Assembly: GCA_002400495.2 (NCBI GenBank)
Contig: NVQL02000056.1
Location: 1 to 63,479, forward strand
Length of the DNA stretch: 63,479 nucleotides
Direction: 5' to 3'
Source: Alphaproteobacteria bacterium
GTDB lineage: Bacteria; Pseudomonadota; Alphaproteobacteria; Rhizobiales; OSC116
Shown one piece after another: positions 36,234 through 45,519 of this stretch; position 1 is the stretch's first letter, and each line of letters starts with the position of its first letter. Position numbers and translations under genes: made by a program. The notes below the pieces were generated by a model. That model did no database searches, was not told where the DNA came from, and saw nothing but the letters and a program-made list of their open reading frames with translations.

Positions 36234-36261
36234 TATATACTGAGAATTGGCCTTTTGTAAA
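36234..36261 (-). promoter_or_regulatory. Promoter candidate of the RTX gene
   Basis: On the minus strand TTTACA (36261-36256) and TATATA (36239-36234) are separated by 16 nt, a fair match to sigma-70 boxes. The expected 5' untranslated region is about 40 nt. AGGT lies about 9 nt before the ATG. Confidence 0.55.
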
Positions 36262-36732
36262 ATGTTTTTTTGGTTTTTGCAGGCAGATTGAGACATATGG
36301 GTTTTTTTTGTAAGCTTAGGCCTTTAAAGCTTGCCAAACTGCGGTTCTTGTTAATCTGTTGTTAAGTATTTAGCTCGAAACGGGCTATTGGCCTCAGGCT
36401 CAGGCCATTTAGTGATTCGGCAAGGCTGAGACTGGCTTTGCATCAATTGCAGCTAACATAGACTATGCCTAGCGTTAACCTATGATATATTACAGTTAAA
36501 TTAACCATAGCTGTGTCACGCTGCATGGCTACAATTTGCGTGTTGAACCCGCTCTTGCGGGCGCGAATAAGGTTCTAACATCGCTAACCATTGCCCAACT
36601 GTGGTAAAATTATCACTTTTTTGGCCAAAAACCTTAACGTCGGTTAACCAGTATATAAGGCTGTGGATTTGTATAGAGAATCAGCAAATTTCAACCGTGT
36701 GGCCAACAGATGTTGCTTTCGCTGACCTCTTA

Positions 36733-36768
36733 AATTAAAAAGGCTGCAAATGAAAATTTGCAGCCTTT
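36733..36768 (-). terminator. Terminator of the type I secretion operon
   Basis: A perfect 13-bp stem (AAAGGCTGCAAAT / ATTTGCAGCCTTT) with a GAAA loop. On the minus strand the downstream side is T-rich. It lies 53 nt past the HlyD stop and separates the secretion genes from the RTX gene. Confidence 0.88.
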
Positions 36769-36821
36769 CTTATTGTTTATCACAGTCTTTTTAATGATTT
36801 ATATGTTTAACTAGGCATAAA

Positions 36822-38210
36822 TCAATCTTCATTCAACGCCCGTTCGATAACTGATTCTAATGGCTCCATCAGATATTCAAGCGGCGTACGGCTACCCGTT
36901 TCAATTAGGATTTCTGCCGGCATGCCTGGCAAGATTTCCTCATCAATTTTATCTTTTTCCTCTTGCGATAGAGATATTTGTGCAATGTAATAATTCTCAC
37001 CTGTTTGCTGGTTGATAATCACGTCTGGCGAAATGCTAATCACCTCGCCTTGCAATAAAGGTGTTGAGCGCAATTTAAATGCTGACAAACGCACCCGCAC
37101 ACTTTGAGTGATGAAAATATTATCGATATCAATGGTACCGATTTTGGCTTCGATGACCAATTTATCCTCTTCTGGCACAATCTCCAGCAACGGGCTGGCA
37201 GGCGGCACCACGCCACCAATGGTGAACACAGTTTGGCCAATAATGGTGCCCGATTGCGGTGCAATGATGGTTTTACGTTTTAAGACATCTGCCACCGCAA
37301 CAATTTGGCTTTTCAGTTCAAAGACTCTTTCACGATTCTCTAAAATTTGTTGCGCAACCTCTTGCGCGAAGGTTTTCTGCAATTGCAAAATCTCTAGTCT
37401 GGCTTCACCTTGTGTGACAGCCGTACCAGAAATTTGCGCTGACAAAGCACCAATTTCGCCTTCGACCTTGGCTTTAACGCTACGTTTATCGTTTATGTCA
37501 TTTTGCGACACAATTTTGCGTGCCACCAAATCTATAGAACGTTCTAGTTCATCATCCAAAAACGCAAGCTGTTGCACGGATGCGTTTTTTTGCGCTTCAA
37601 GACCAATACGAGTTTCATTCAACTGTTCAATTTTTTGCCCCAAAATAGAAGCTCTGCCTTCAAGTTGGTCGCGCCGCGCTTCAAATAATGTTTGTTGCAC
37701 AGTTAAAATTTGTGCGATATTCTCATCGGTTTTATTATCAGTTAATTCAGCTCTAAAAATTAAAGACTGAGCACCATTTTGCTCGGCAGTTAAACGATCC
37801 AATGTTGCCAATGTAGTATTAAGCCTTACATTATATAGATCAGCTTGTGCCTGCACTTGCGTTTCATCCAACCGAATAAGCACTTGGCCAGCTTTAACTT
37901 TATCGCCATCTTTAACCAAAATCTCTTGGATAATGCCGCCTTCTAAATGCTGCACAGTTTTGCGTTTGCCTTCAACCACTATAGTACCCTGCGCCGAGAC
38001 ACCCTTGGCCAAACTAGCTTGTGTACCCCACAATATAAAACCGCCAAAACCAATGATTGAAATAATCATTCCGAGCATACCCAATGCATTGACACTCATG
38101 CTATCAACACTAATGCTGCCAAAGCCGTTGCCTTTAGACCTTTTTGTCACTTTTGTTGAGGTTTCTGCGGGAGCATTGTCTGCTGCTTTATCATCGATAA
38201 GTTTAATCAT
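36822..38210 (-). CDS. Type I secretion membrane fusion protein (HlyD/PrtE family)
   Basis: Periplasmic adaptor that links the inner-membrane ABC exporter to the TolC-like channel. The ATG at 38210 has GGAGGG 7 nt upstream (462 aa); a TTG two codons earlier is in frame. There is one transmembrane segment at about residues 43-62, a lipoyl/beta-barrel segment (about 75-115), a long coiled coil (about 120-300), and a C-terminal adaptor domain. It overlaps or closely abuts the ABC gene. It belongs to one locus with the ABC, TolC-like and RTX genes. Confidence 0.92.
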   Translation of the reverse strand: MIKLIDDKAADNAPAETSTKVTKRSKGNGFGSISVDSMSVNALGMLGMIISIIGFGGFILWGTQASLAKGVSAQGTIVVEGKRKTVQHLEGGIIQEILVKDGDKVKAGQVLIRLDETQVQAQADLYNVRLNTTLATLDRLTAEQNGAQSLIFRAELTDNKTDENIAQILTVQQTLFEARRDQLEGRASILGQKIEQLNETRIGLEAQKNASVQQLAFLDDELERSIDLVARKIVSQNDINDKRSVKAKVEGEIGALSAQISGTAVTQGEARLEILQLQKTFAQEVAQQILENRERVFELKSQIVAVADVLKRKTIIAPQSGTIIGQTVFTIGGVVPPASPLLEIVPEEDKLVIEAKIGTIDIDNIFITQSVRVRLSAFKLRSTPLLQGEVISISPDVIINQQTGENYYIAQISLSQEEKDKIDEEILPGMPAEILIETGSRTPLEYLMEPLESVIERALNED

Positions 38211-38212
38211 AC

Positions 38213-39898
38213 TCAATTCCCTCCCCGCATCTCGGCCATTATCTGTTGAGTTGGCCCAAATTTAACCACGGCACCGTCATTTAGCACCAATAATTTATCA
38301 CTATGTTGCATTAAATTCATCGCATGTGAAATCATAATCACTGTTGTTTTCTGTTTTTTCATATTTACAATGGCCTCGGCCAATGCCGCCTCGCCAGCTG
38401 TATCCAAGCTGGCATTTGGCTCATCGAGCAAAATAACCGCTGGTTTGCCATAAAAGGCACGCGCCAAACCAATACGTTGGCGCTGTCCCCCAGATAGGTG
38501 TGAGCCACCTGAACCGATATCTGTCTCATAGCCTTGAGGCAGAGCCAAAATCAGATCATGGCAATTGGCTAATGTTGCGGCTTCAATCACATCTTCGTCT
38601 TCAAAATCTGTAAAGCGGGCAATATTCTCTTTCACACTGCCTTCAAATAATTCCACATCTTGTGGCAGATAGCCGATGAAAGCAGCTCTGTCTTCGGTAT
38701 GCAGGTTAGCAATCTCGGCACCGTCAATTTTTACATTGCCTTGAGAGGGCGGCCAAATGCCCGCTAAAAATTGCATAAGTGTGGTTTTACCACTGGCGCT
38801 TGCACCAACAATCGCCAATATCTCCCCCGCCTCAATACTGAAGTTAACCCCTTTAAGAATGGCCTTTTGAATGCCCGCTGGCATGCCGATGAGCCGGTCC
38901 ACTGTCACCGAGCCTTTTGGCACAGGTAATTTAATATTTTCGTCATCAGTTTGTGAAAGCGTTAGCATTTCGACCAAACGCTTCCGCGCGGCACGAGCCA
39001 TCACAAAACCACGCCATGCACCAATGGCTTGCTCGACAGGAGCCAAAGCACGGCCAGCAATGATAGACGCTGCAATGATGATACCTGGAGTAATCTCTTG
39101 CAAAATAGTGAGATAACCACCTAACGCCAAAATACAAATTTGCACAATGATTCTAAACGCCTTTGACCAGCCCATCAAAATCGATAAACGATTTGAAGCT
39201 TTGGTTTGGCCCTCAATCATTTCCGCATGATTTTCACGCCAATTCTCACCAATATTATTGGCCATACCCATGGCTTTAATGGCCGATGCATTGCGCAATG
39301 AAGTTTCGGCAAAACTATTGGCCTTAGCGCCTTGCAGCGCAGCTTCTTTTAACGGATCACGCGACAATAGCTCGGCAAATATCGCCAGAATGAAAATAAC
39401 AATGGCAGCGCCCAGCGCCAATGAACCGAGCCATGGATGCATGATAAAAATAATCAGCAAATAGAATGGCGTCCATGGGGCATCAAAAAACGCAAAAAGC
39501 CCTGCGCCCGAAAAGAACTGGCGCAAACTATCCAAATCGCGGATGGCTTGTGATGATTTGTTTAAATCAGCCCGTAATGAACGGTTAATAACTGACATAA
39601 ACACCGGAACATGCAGCTCTTTATCAATATCCACACCAACCCGCACCATAATACGAGAACGAATCATTTCTAACGCGCCCAGAATCATAATCAGAAACAC
39701 CGCAAGGCCAGTCAGCACTAACAAAGTTTCTACACTACCCGAGGTAAGCACTCTATCGTAAAGCTGCAGCATGAACACCGGCGACACCAACAACAATATG
39801 TTAATGATGAAACTAAAAATGCCAACAAATACAAAGGCACGTTTAGAATTTCCTAAAATTTTAATGGCTTTATTACTACCTGGACGCTGATTCTGCAT
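38213..39898 (-). CDS. Type I secretion ABC exporter (PrtD-type permease/ATPase)
   Basis: A 561-aa half transporter that exports unfolded substrates in one step. The membrane domain covers about residues 20-310, with six segments. The ATPase domain has Walker A GASASGKTTL (near 362), the signature [14 protein letters not shown] and Walker B VILLDEPNASLD. The N-terminal C39-like domain of HlyB is absent, as expected for PrtD/AprD types that move RTX proteins and S-layer proteins. Its stop abuts the HlyD gene. Confidence 0.93.
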   Translation of the reverse strand: MQNQRPGSNKAIKILGNSKRAFVFVGIFSFIINILLLVSPVFMLQLYDRVLTSGSVETLLVLTGLAVFLIMILGALEMIRSRIMVRVGVDIDKELHVPVFMSVINRSLRADLNKSSQAIRDLDSLRQFFSGAGLFAFFDAPWTPFYLLIIFIMHPWLGSLALGAAIVIFILAIFAELLSRDPLKEAALQGAKANSFAETSLRNASAIKAMGMANNIGENWRENHAEMIEGQTKASNRLSILMGWSKAFRIIVQICILALGGYLTILQEITPGIIIAASIIAGRALAPVEQAIGAWRGFVMARAARKRLVEMLTLSQTDDENIKLPVPKGSVTVDRLIGMPAGIQKAILKGVNFSIEAGEILAIVGASASGKTTLMQFLAGIWPPSQGNVKIDGAEIANLHTEDRAAFIGYLPQDVELFEGSVKENIARFTDFEDEDVIEAATLANCHDLILALPQGYETDIGSGGSHLSGGQRQRIGLARAFYGKPAVILLDEPNASLDTAGEAALAEAIVNMKKQKTTVIMISHAMNLMQHSDKLLVLNDGAVVKFGPTQQIMAEMRGGN

Positions 39899-40063
39899 AT
39901 ATTATACTTTAAAATAAATAATGATTTAGTCGATACACGACATTGTAATAAACATAACAAATAAACCTGTTAAATTCACTCCCTTGGAAACTATTTATAA
40001 ACCAAAAAATAGATCAAACAACCGTTGATGTAGTTCATTTTAGATATTTTTGGGGATGCAAAC

Positions 40064-41356
40064 TTATTTACACAAACCAACAGTGTTTAAACTGGCGACA
40101 GATTGCAATTTGCCAACACTGTTAAGCAACTCTAAATTGCTTGAATAGCGCTCAAATCTCAATTGCACGAGGCTTTTTTGCAGTTCAAATATTGAGTTTT
40201 TAGCTAATAATACATCAGCAGTTGAAATGAAACTACGTGCTAATGATTGCTCAAGTGAAGCAATCGCGGCTTCTTGTTCGCGGATGGCTTCAGGCAAAAT
40301 AGCTAAAGATTGCTGAATACTTTTGGTAATTTCATAAGCCACGCTGACATTTTGTTTGGACAATTCTGTCATATAAGCCCGCCGCGCCCGTGCAGAGGCC
40401 AGCATAGCCTTGGCTTCCCGAACCTTAGATTCGAGCACACCAGAGCTGTATAAAGGCAAATTCAAAGCCAACCCAACACGGCTGGCGACACCCGTATCAT
40501 CGCCAATTTTACCAAAGCCAAAACTGGCAGTGGCTTGAACATTTGCACCCAGGCTGGCTTCCTGCGCTTCAATTTCCAATTGCGCTATATCAATCGCAAT
40601 GCCCGTTTTATCAATTTCGATGGAGTTTGCCTGCGCCATTTTAATCGCAGCAGAGCTAGAACCAGGAATGTTATTGAGCAATGATTTCATAAACCCGCTA
40701 TCATCGCCAATGGCTTTTTTATTGGTCAACGCCATCAATCTAACTCGTGACAGCAACACCTCCGCCTTACTACGCAGCATATCTGACATGGCCTGACGCA
40801 CCCGCGATTTAACCAATGAAAGCTCTTGTTGCGTGGCTTCACTAGCAGCAAACTTATCTTCTACATTATGTAATTGCTCATTAATATTACCCAGATTTTT
40901 ACGGCCTAATGATAGTAATTGAATATTTTTGACAAAATTAACATAGGCTCTGGCCACTTCAACAATGGTGTCACGTGAGCTGGCAGCTAGATCTAGATTT
41001 AACAACCGCTTATTGCCATTGGCTTGGCCAGTACGCGCATCGCTTAAGCCACTATCAAACAAAGTTTGGCTATAACTTAACGCAAGTGTCGCATTATTAG
41101 TTATGTTCGTAGATCCTTGCTCTTCAGAATAAGCCAATAAGTTACCCAACAAGCTTAATCTTGGACCATTTGCATTTTTGCTTTGAATGATGCGTTCGTC
41201 CGAAGCATTCAATTGTTGGCGTAATGATTCCAAATTGTAATTTTTATACAAAGCCGATTTTGCCAATACGCAAAACTCACCGTTTTGGGCATATGCAGTG
41301 CTTATAAGACACCCTGCGGCCACAAATGTAGCCATACTTAACTTAATAAAATTCAT
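40064..41356 (-). CDS. TolC-family outer-membrane channel protein
   Basis: Outer-membrane duct of the type I system. The ATG at 41356 gives 430 aa; a GTG three codons earlier is in frame. A signal peptide ends near AYA (about residue 23). Two OEP-type repeats with long helical hairpins follow. It lies 165 nt upstream of the ABC gene on the same strand, so it belongs to the same locus, perhaps with a separate promoter. Confidence 0.88.
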   Translation of the reverse strand: MNFIKLSMATFVAAGCLISTAYAQNGEFCVLAKSALYKNYNLESLRQQLNASDERIIQSKNANGPRLSLLGNLLAYSEEQGSTNITNNATLALSYSQTLFDSGLSDARTGQANGNKRLLNLDLAASSRDTIVEVARAYVNFVKNIQLLSLGRKNLGNINEQLHNVEDKFAASEATQQELSLVKSRVRQAMSDMLRSKAEVLLSRVRLMALTNKKAIGDDSGFMKSLLNNIPGSSSAAIKMAQANSIEIDKTGIAIDIAQLEIEAQEASLGANVQATASFGFGKIGDDTGVASRVGLALNLPLYSSGVLESKVREAKAMLASARARRAYMTELSKQNVSVAYEITKSIQQSLAILPEAIREQEAAIASLEQSLARSFISTADVLLAKNSIFELQKSLVQLRFERYSSNLELLNSVGKLQSVASLNTVGLCK

Positions 41357-41836
41357 AATCACCACTCAACGATTCAATGCTTAACAACTCGCAACATGAA
41401 ACAACAAAATTAATATAAAAACAAGCCGTATTTACCATAATTTAACAATTTGAGTGACGATAACTATAGTTAACCACCCGTTCTTAAAGCTAATGTGAAC
41501 AAATTGTTAATAAAATATCTAGTCAAAAAATAGCTGGACAATTGTATAAAGATCCCAACGAATTTAAGTTGCCTTGCCAGCATAAAATCTTCCTTCAACA
41601 TTAAAGCCCTAACAACCATATTCAGACCGTTCAATTCAACATATCGATGAACCCGTACGGCGCTTTGCCATTTAAATTCGCGCCGCCAACAATCCTCATT
41701 CATAGCTTACGAAATTACATTTATTCCTGTTAGGGATATGTTGGGGTATATTGGCTGACATTGCGTGGTATAAAGCATAACGTAAACGCGGCAAACACCT
41801 CACATTCATCTAGCTAAAAATAAAAAAGGAAAAACA
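41357..41836. other. Gene-poor gap before the dioxygenase gene
   Basis: AT-rich, 480 bp, between two divergent transcription units. The only long frame is 41470-41703 on the minus strand (77 aa). It has no recognised domain and no good ribosome site, so it is not called as a gene. AAAAAGGAAAAAC stands just before the dioxygenase ATG at 41837. Confidence 0.5.
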
Positions 41837-42796
41837 ATGACCGAAATTTGTTATGATGTTGCCCATTTGGGGCATGTTGAAATTTTCACCGATAAATATG
41901 ATGAGAGTCTAGATTTTTTTGTAAATGTATATGGCCTTACCCTCAGTGGTGAAGATGAAAACTCTGCCTATCTTCGCGCTTGGGATGATTATGAATATCA
42001 CACGCTAAAACTAACCAAACACCACACCACAGGGGTTGGGCACATTGCTTACCGCGTGGCTTCCCCCGAAGCATTAGAGAGACGAGTGGCCGTCATTGAA
42101 GCCAGTGAATATGAAGTTTTAGGTTGGGTAGATGGTGATGATGGGCATGGCCGTGCCTTTCGCTTTAAAGACCCGTTCAACCATATATTTGAGTTATATT
42201 GGGACACCGTTAAATACCAAGCCCCAGAAGCCGAAAAACCCGCGCTCAAAAATGTCGCGCAACGCTATCATGGCCGCGGTTGCTGCCCAAGACGGCTTGA
42301 CCATTTAAACTTATTATCTGCAGATATAACTGAATTTAAAAAATTCATGATAACCTGTCTCGGCTCTCGTGTGACTGAAGAAATTCAACTAGATAATGGC
42401 CGCATTGGTGGCAGCTGGTTTACCGTCAATAACAAAACCTATGACCTAGCTTGCACCGAAGAACATGCAGGTGGCGAAGGACGCTTCCATCACATCACTT
42501 ATGCAACAGATACACGCGAGGACATTTTAAAAGCCGCAGATATATTCCTCGAAAATGGCGTTCATATAGAAACAGGCCCACATAAACACGCCATTCAAGG
42601 CACTTTTTTCCTCTATGTTTGGGAGCCTGCTGGCAATAGGGTAGAGCTGGCCAATTCAGGCGCACGCTTGATATTGCAGCCAGATTGGGAAACCGTTGTT
42701 TGGACTGAGACTGACCGAAAAAAAGGCCAAGCTTGGGGGCTTAAAACCATCGAGACTTTCCACACTCATGGCACACCGCCAGTTAAAAACCATTAG
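41837..42796 (+). CDS. Class I extradiol ring-cleavage dioxygenase (catechol 2,3-dioxygenase-like, VOC fold)
   Basis: A 319-aa Fe(II) enzyme with two vicinal-oxygen-chelate modules. The N-terminal module begins HLGHVEIFT. In the catalytic C-terminal module the iron ligands are readable: His of LDHLNLL, His of RFHHITY and Glu of RVELANSG. It likely cleaves a catecholic ring meta to the hydroxyls; the exact substrate (catechol or a substituted catechol) is unknown. No other meta-pathway genes are in the window. purU follows 25 nt downstream. Confidence 0.85.
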   Translation: MTEICYDVAHLGHVEIFTDKYDESLDFFVNVYGLTLSGEDENSAYLRAWDDYEYHTLKLTKHHTTGVGHIAYRVASPEALERRVAVIEASEYEVLGWVDGDDGHGRAFRFKDPFNHIFELYWDTVKYQAPEAEKPALKNVAQRYHGRGCCPRRLDHLNLLSADITEFKKFMITCLGSRVTEEIQLDNGRIGGSWFTVNNKTYDLACTEEHAGGEGRFHHITYATDTREDILKAADIFLENGVHIETGPHKHAIQGTFFLYVWEPAGNRVELANSGARLILQPDWETVVWTETDRKKGQAWGLKTIETFHTHGTPPVKNH

Positions 42797-42821
42797 AGCA
42801 AAACCAATAAGGCCAATTATA

Positions 42822-43670
42822 ATGACAAAATACACTTTATCCATTCGATGTGAAGACCAACCAGGAATCGTCGCGGCGGTTTCCACTTGCATTCATTTAT
42901 CGAGCGGAAACATTGTAGAAGCTCAACAATTTGATGATCAACAAACCAATTTATTTTTCATGCGCCTTGAATTTAAAATGAATCAACCAATCGCTGACTT
43001 CAAATCGAAATTGTCAAAAATAATCGAAAAATTCACAATCAAATGGACGCTAAATCCGTCAGATGAAAAAAAACGAGTTCTCATTCTGGTTTCAAAATTT
43101 GATCATTGCATGGGTGATTTGCTCTATAGAATGCGCATTAACGAAATGAATATGCAAGTTGTTGGCATTATTTCTAACCACCCAAGAGAGACGCTTAACT
43201 TAACCACTGATGCGGCCATCCCCTACCATCATCTACCCGTAACCAAACAAACCAAATCGCAACAAGAAGCCTTAATCATGGAAATCATCAATGAAACCAA
43301 TGCCGATTTGATTATTTTAGCTCGTTACATGCAAATCCTGTCCGATGATTTCACGAAATTTCTACAAGGCCGGTGCATCAACATCCATCACTCATTTTTA
43401 CCAGGTTTTAAAGGCGCTAAACCCTATCATCAAGCTCATAAACGTGGCGTAAAAATGATTGGCGCCACCGCCCATTATGTCACTGCAAATTTAGATGAAG
43501 GCCCAATTATAGCGCAAGATGTTGAGCATGTTAGTCATTCCGATACACCACAAGATCTAGTGCGCAAAGGCCGCGACATTGAACGCCGTGTTCTTGCCAG
43601 AGCTGTCAGCTATCATTTGGAAAATCGAATTCTCATCAATGGTTCAAAAACCGTTGTTTTTAAAGATTAA
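42822..43670 (+). CDS. purU: Formyltetrahydrofolate deformylase
   Basis: Hydrolyses 10-formyl-THF to THF and formate, balancing the one-carbon pool. The ATG at 42822 (282 aa) is chosen with AAGG upstream; the longer frame overlaps the dioxygenase. The N-terminal ACT domain (about 1-80) regulates activity, and the C-terminal formyltransferase-like domain keeps the catalytic residues: HHSFLPGFKGAKPYHQA, GATAHYV and the Asp of LDEGPII. It lies in the same run as the dioxygenase gene. Confidence 0.94.
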   Translation: MTKYTLSIRCEDQPGIVAAVSTCIHLSSGNIVEAQQFDDQQTNLFFMRLEFKMNQPIADFKSKLSKIIEKFTIKWTLNPSDEKKRVLILVSKFDHCMGDLLYRMRINEMNMQVVGIISNHPRETLNLTTDAAIPYHHLPVTKQTKSQQEALIMEIINETNADLIILARYMQILSDDFTKFLQGRCINIHHSFLPGFKGAKPYHQAHKRGVKMIGATAHYVTANLDEGPIIAQDVEHVSHSDTPQDLVRKGRDIERRVLARAVSYHLENRILINGSKTVVFKD

Positions 43671-43682
43671 AGAATTGGGGAA

Positions 43683-43757
43683 TGGTGGGCGATACAAGGT
43701 TCGAACTTGTGACTTTCTCGATGTCGACGAGACACTCTACCACTGAGTTAATCGCCC
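43683..43757 (-). tRNA. tRNA-Val (anticodon GAC)
   Basis: A complete cloverleaf on the minus strand. The acceptor pairs GGGCGAT with ATCGCCC, the anticodon stem TCTCG / CGAGA encloses a 7-nt loop with anticodon GAC, and the T-arm GTTCGAAC is intact. The 3' CCA is encoded. It lies 13 nt downstream of purU on the other strand. Confidence 0.95.
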
Positions 43758-43786
43758 TCAATGTTGATCAGATGTATAAGTGCAAA

Positions 43787-43840
43787 CAAAAAAAGAGGCA
43801 AGCTAAAAACTGTTATTTTAACAGCTAACAACATTGCCTC
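43787..43840 (-). terminator. Terminator of cpdR
   Basis: On the minus strand GAGGCAA ... TTGCCTC closes a large loop containing an inner CTGTTA / TAACAG hairpin and is followed by seven T. It lies 27 nt past the cpdR stop. Confidence 0.8.
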
Positions 43841-43866
43841 ACAGATTTCTTGTTCGATAAGCTGTT

Positions 43867-44226
43867 TTAAGCCGCCAATAACTTATCCACTTCAGCCACC
43901 AAATCCTTTAAATGGAACGGCTTGGATAACACTTTCGCGTTAGATGGAATTTCGCCGCCATTATTCAACACCACAGCCGCAAAGCCTGTAATGAACATAA
44001 TTTTAAGCGACGGGTCATGCTCAGCCGCCACTCGTGCCAGCTCAATGCCATCCATTTCGGGCATCACAATATCACTTAACAATAGGTCAAACGGCTCTTC
44101 TCGCAATCGGCCATAAGCCAAGGCACCATTTGCAAAGCTCACCACATCATGCTTGGCTTTTTGCAAAGCATTATGTAAGAAGCGGCGCATATCATCATCA
44201 TCTTCTGCCAACAGAATTTTTGCCAT
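43867..44226 (-). CDS. cpdR: Cell-cycle response regulator CpdR
   Basis: Single-domain receiver that in alphaproteobacteria controls ClpXP substrate degradation (including CtrA) in the CckA-ChpT phosphorelay. The 119-aa product carries EDDDD near residues 8-12, phospho-acceptor Asp52 in LLSDIVMPEMDG, the switch Thr in FITGF, and Lys in LSKPF. It ends LLAA, which resembles a ClpXP degron. The neighbouring N-formylglutamate amidohydrolase gene, divergent, is the usual CpdR neighbour. Confidence 0.93.
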   Translation of the reverse strand: MAKILLAEDDDDMRRFLHNALQKAKHDVVSFANGALAYGRLREEPFDLLLSDIVMPEMDGIELARVAAEHDPSLKIMFITGFAAVVLNNGGEIPSNAKVLSKPFHLKDLVAEVDKLLAA

Positions 44227-44411
44227 ACCATTTCACCCATTTTCAAACGTCTAATGTCACCCATGCTATTTTAAATTCATGAGCCTTGTAAATGGTATAA
44301 ATATAAATTGTTAAAGATCTCTTCATTTCATCCCATAAAAACAATTGATCCGATTTTATTTGGCTTCTGAGGCGCTAGAACCTATACTTATACAACGTTT
44401 ACTAACAGCAC

Positions 44412-45347
44412 ATGCATAAAATTAACATGATTAACTTTAAAACTGCACAAATCTCATTGCAATTAGCGGGCCAAGCCCCACGCCCCAAAACCACCCAAAT
44501 TACCAACATCCTGCCCGACCAGAACCCTGCGCCTTTCTTATTCAGCTTTCCTCATTCTGGCCATAATTATACGCAAAATTTCGTTGCAACTTCGCGCTTG
44601 GATCTTATAAATTTGCGCAGCTCTGAAGATGCCTATGTCGACGAGTTATTCACCCAAATATGCAACCAAGGCGGCAATAAGTTATCGGCGCTGTTTCCCC
44701 GCTCATTTGTCGATGTTAACCGCTTAGCCAATGATTTAGACCCAGAGCTTTTCATCGAGCCACTTAATGATGATGCCAATATATTTGCACCGCTCATCAA
44801 AGCAGGCCTCGGGGTTATCCCGCGGGTTGTGGCTCATCAACAAAATATCTATCACGGCAAAATCAGCCTAAGCCAAAGCCGAACCCGCTTAGCCAAGCAT
44901 TATTACCCCTATCATAGCTTGCTTGAAACCTTAACCACCTCAGCCCAAATTCAATATGGCTTTTCATTACTGATCGATTGCCATAGCATGCCATCACGTT
45001 TTAGCAAAAACCAACCCGCACCAGATTTTATCATTGGCGATCTACATGGCCAATCATGCAATCGCCATGTCTCAGAGACCATATATAAACATTTAGAATC
45101 TTGTGGCTTTAGTGTGCGGCTTAACCAGCCCTATGCAGGCGGCGCCATCACCCGCAAATATCAAACCGTTCAACTCGGTCTACATAGTGTGCAGATAGAG
45201 ATTAACCGCGGCCTTTATATGGATGAGACGCGCATTCAAAAAACCGAAAACTTCATTCAATTAGCAACCATATTAAGTAGTTTGAGCCAAAAAATCATTG
45301 ATATTAAACCTGAATATCTCATTCCTTATCAAACCGCCGCAGAATAA
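44412..45347 (+). CDS. N-formylglutamate amidohydrolase family protein (copy 2)
   Basis: A 311-aa hydrolase of the HutG/FGase family, more distant from the copy at 15626. It has the FSFPHSGHNY and LFPRSFVDVNR blocks, the DCHSMP metal-binding segment and NRGLYMDE near the end. The divergent cpdR gene is its typical partner in this lineage. No histidine-utilisation genes were seen, so hydrolysis of other N-acyl or formyl substrates is possible. The first ATG at 44412 and one at 44427 are alternatives. Confidence 0.86.
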   Translation: MHKINMINFKTAQISLQLAGQAPRPKTTQITNILPDQNPAPFLFSFPHSGHNYTQNFVATSRLDLINLRSSEDAYVDELFTQICNQGGNKLSALFPRSFVDVNRLANDLDPELFIEPLNDDANIFAPLIKAGLGVIPRVVAHQQNIYHGKISLSQSRTRLAKHYYPYHSLLETLTTSAQIQYGFSLLIDCHSMPSRFSKNQPAPDFIIGDLHGQSCNRHVSETIYKHLESCGFSVRLNQPYAGGAITRKYQTVQLGLHSVQIEINRGLYMDETRIQKTENFIQLATILSSLSQKIIDIKPEYLIPYQTAAE

Positions 45348-45519
45348 AATAATTTATAAAGCAGTTTTATGACCAAAGCGGCGTTAATTATAACCATATA
45401 AATATCACTATTCATTTGCCTTTCCCAATTAATGGGGCTAATACTCGCGCAATATTGAAACAAGGCTATTTATCATAGGGATAAATTCGGCCTTATCACA
45501 CATATAATGGTCTAATATT

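Larger units (their letters stand above)
36190..36821. other. Intergenic region between the HlyD and RTX genes
   Basis: No gene is seen in these 632 bp. It contains the RTX promoter candidate, a CCCGC-TCTT-GCGGG hairpin at 36548-36561, a GGCCT...AGGCC inverted repeat near 36391-36407, and the terminator of the secretion operon at its right end. The size leaves room for a small RNA, but none could be recognised. Confidence 0.5.

Noticed and set aside
34230..36313. Plus-strand open frames (157, 180, 142 and 134 aa) opposite the RTX gene
   Set aside because: They are antisense to a clear RTX frame and mirror its repeat composition.
41470..41703. A 77-aa minus-strand frame in the gap before the dioxygenase
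   Set aside because: No domain, no good ribosome site and no partner; chance open frame in an AT-rich gap.
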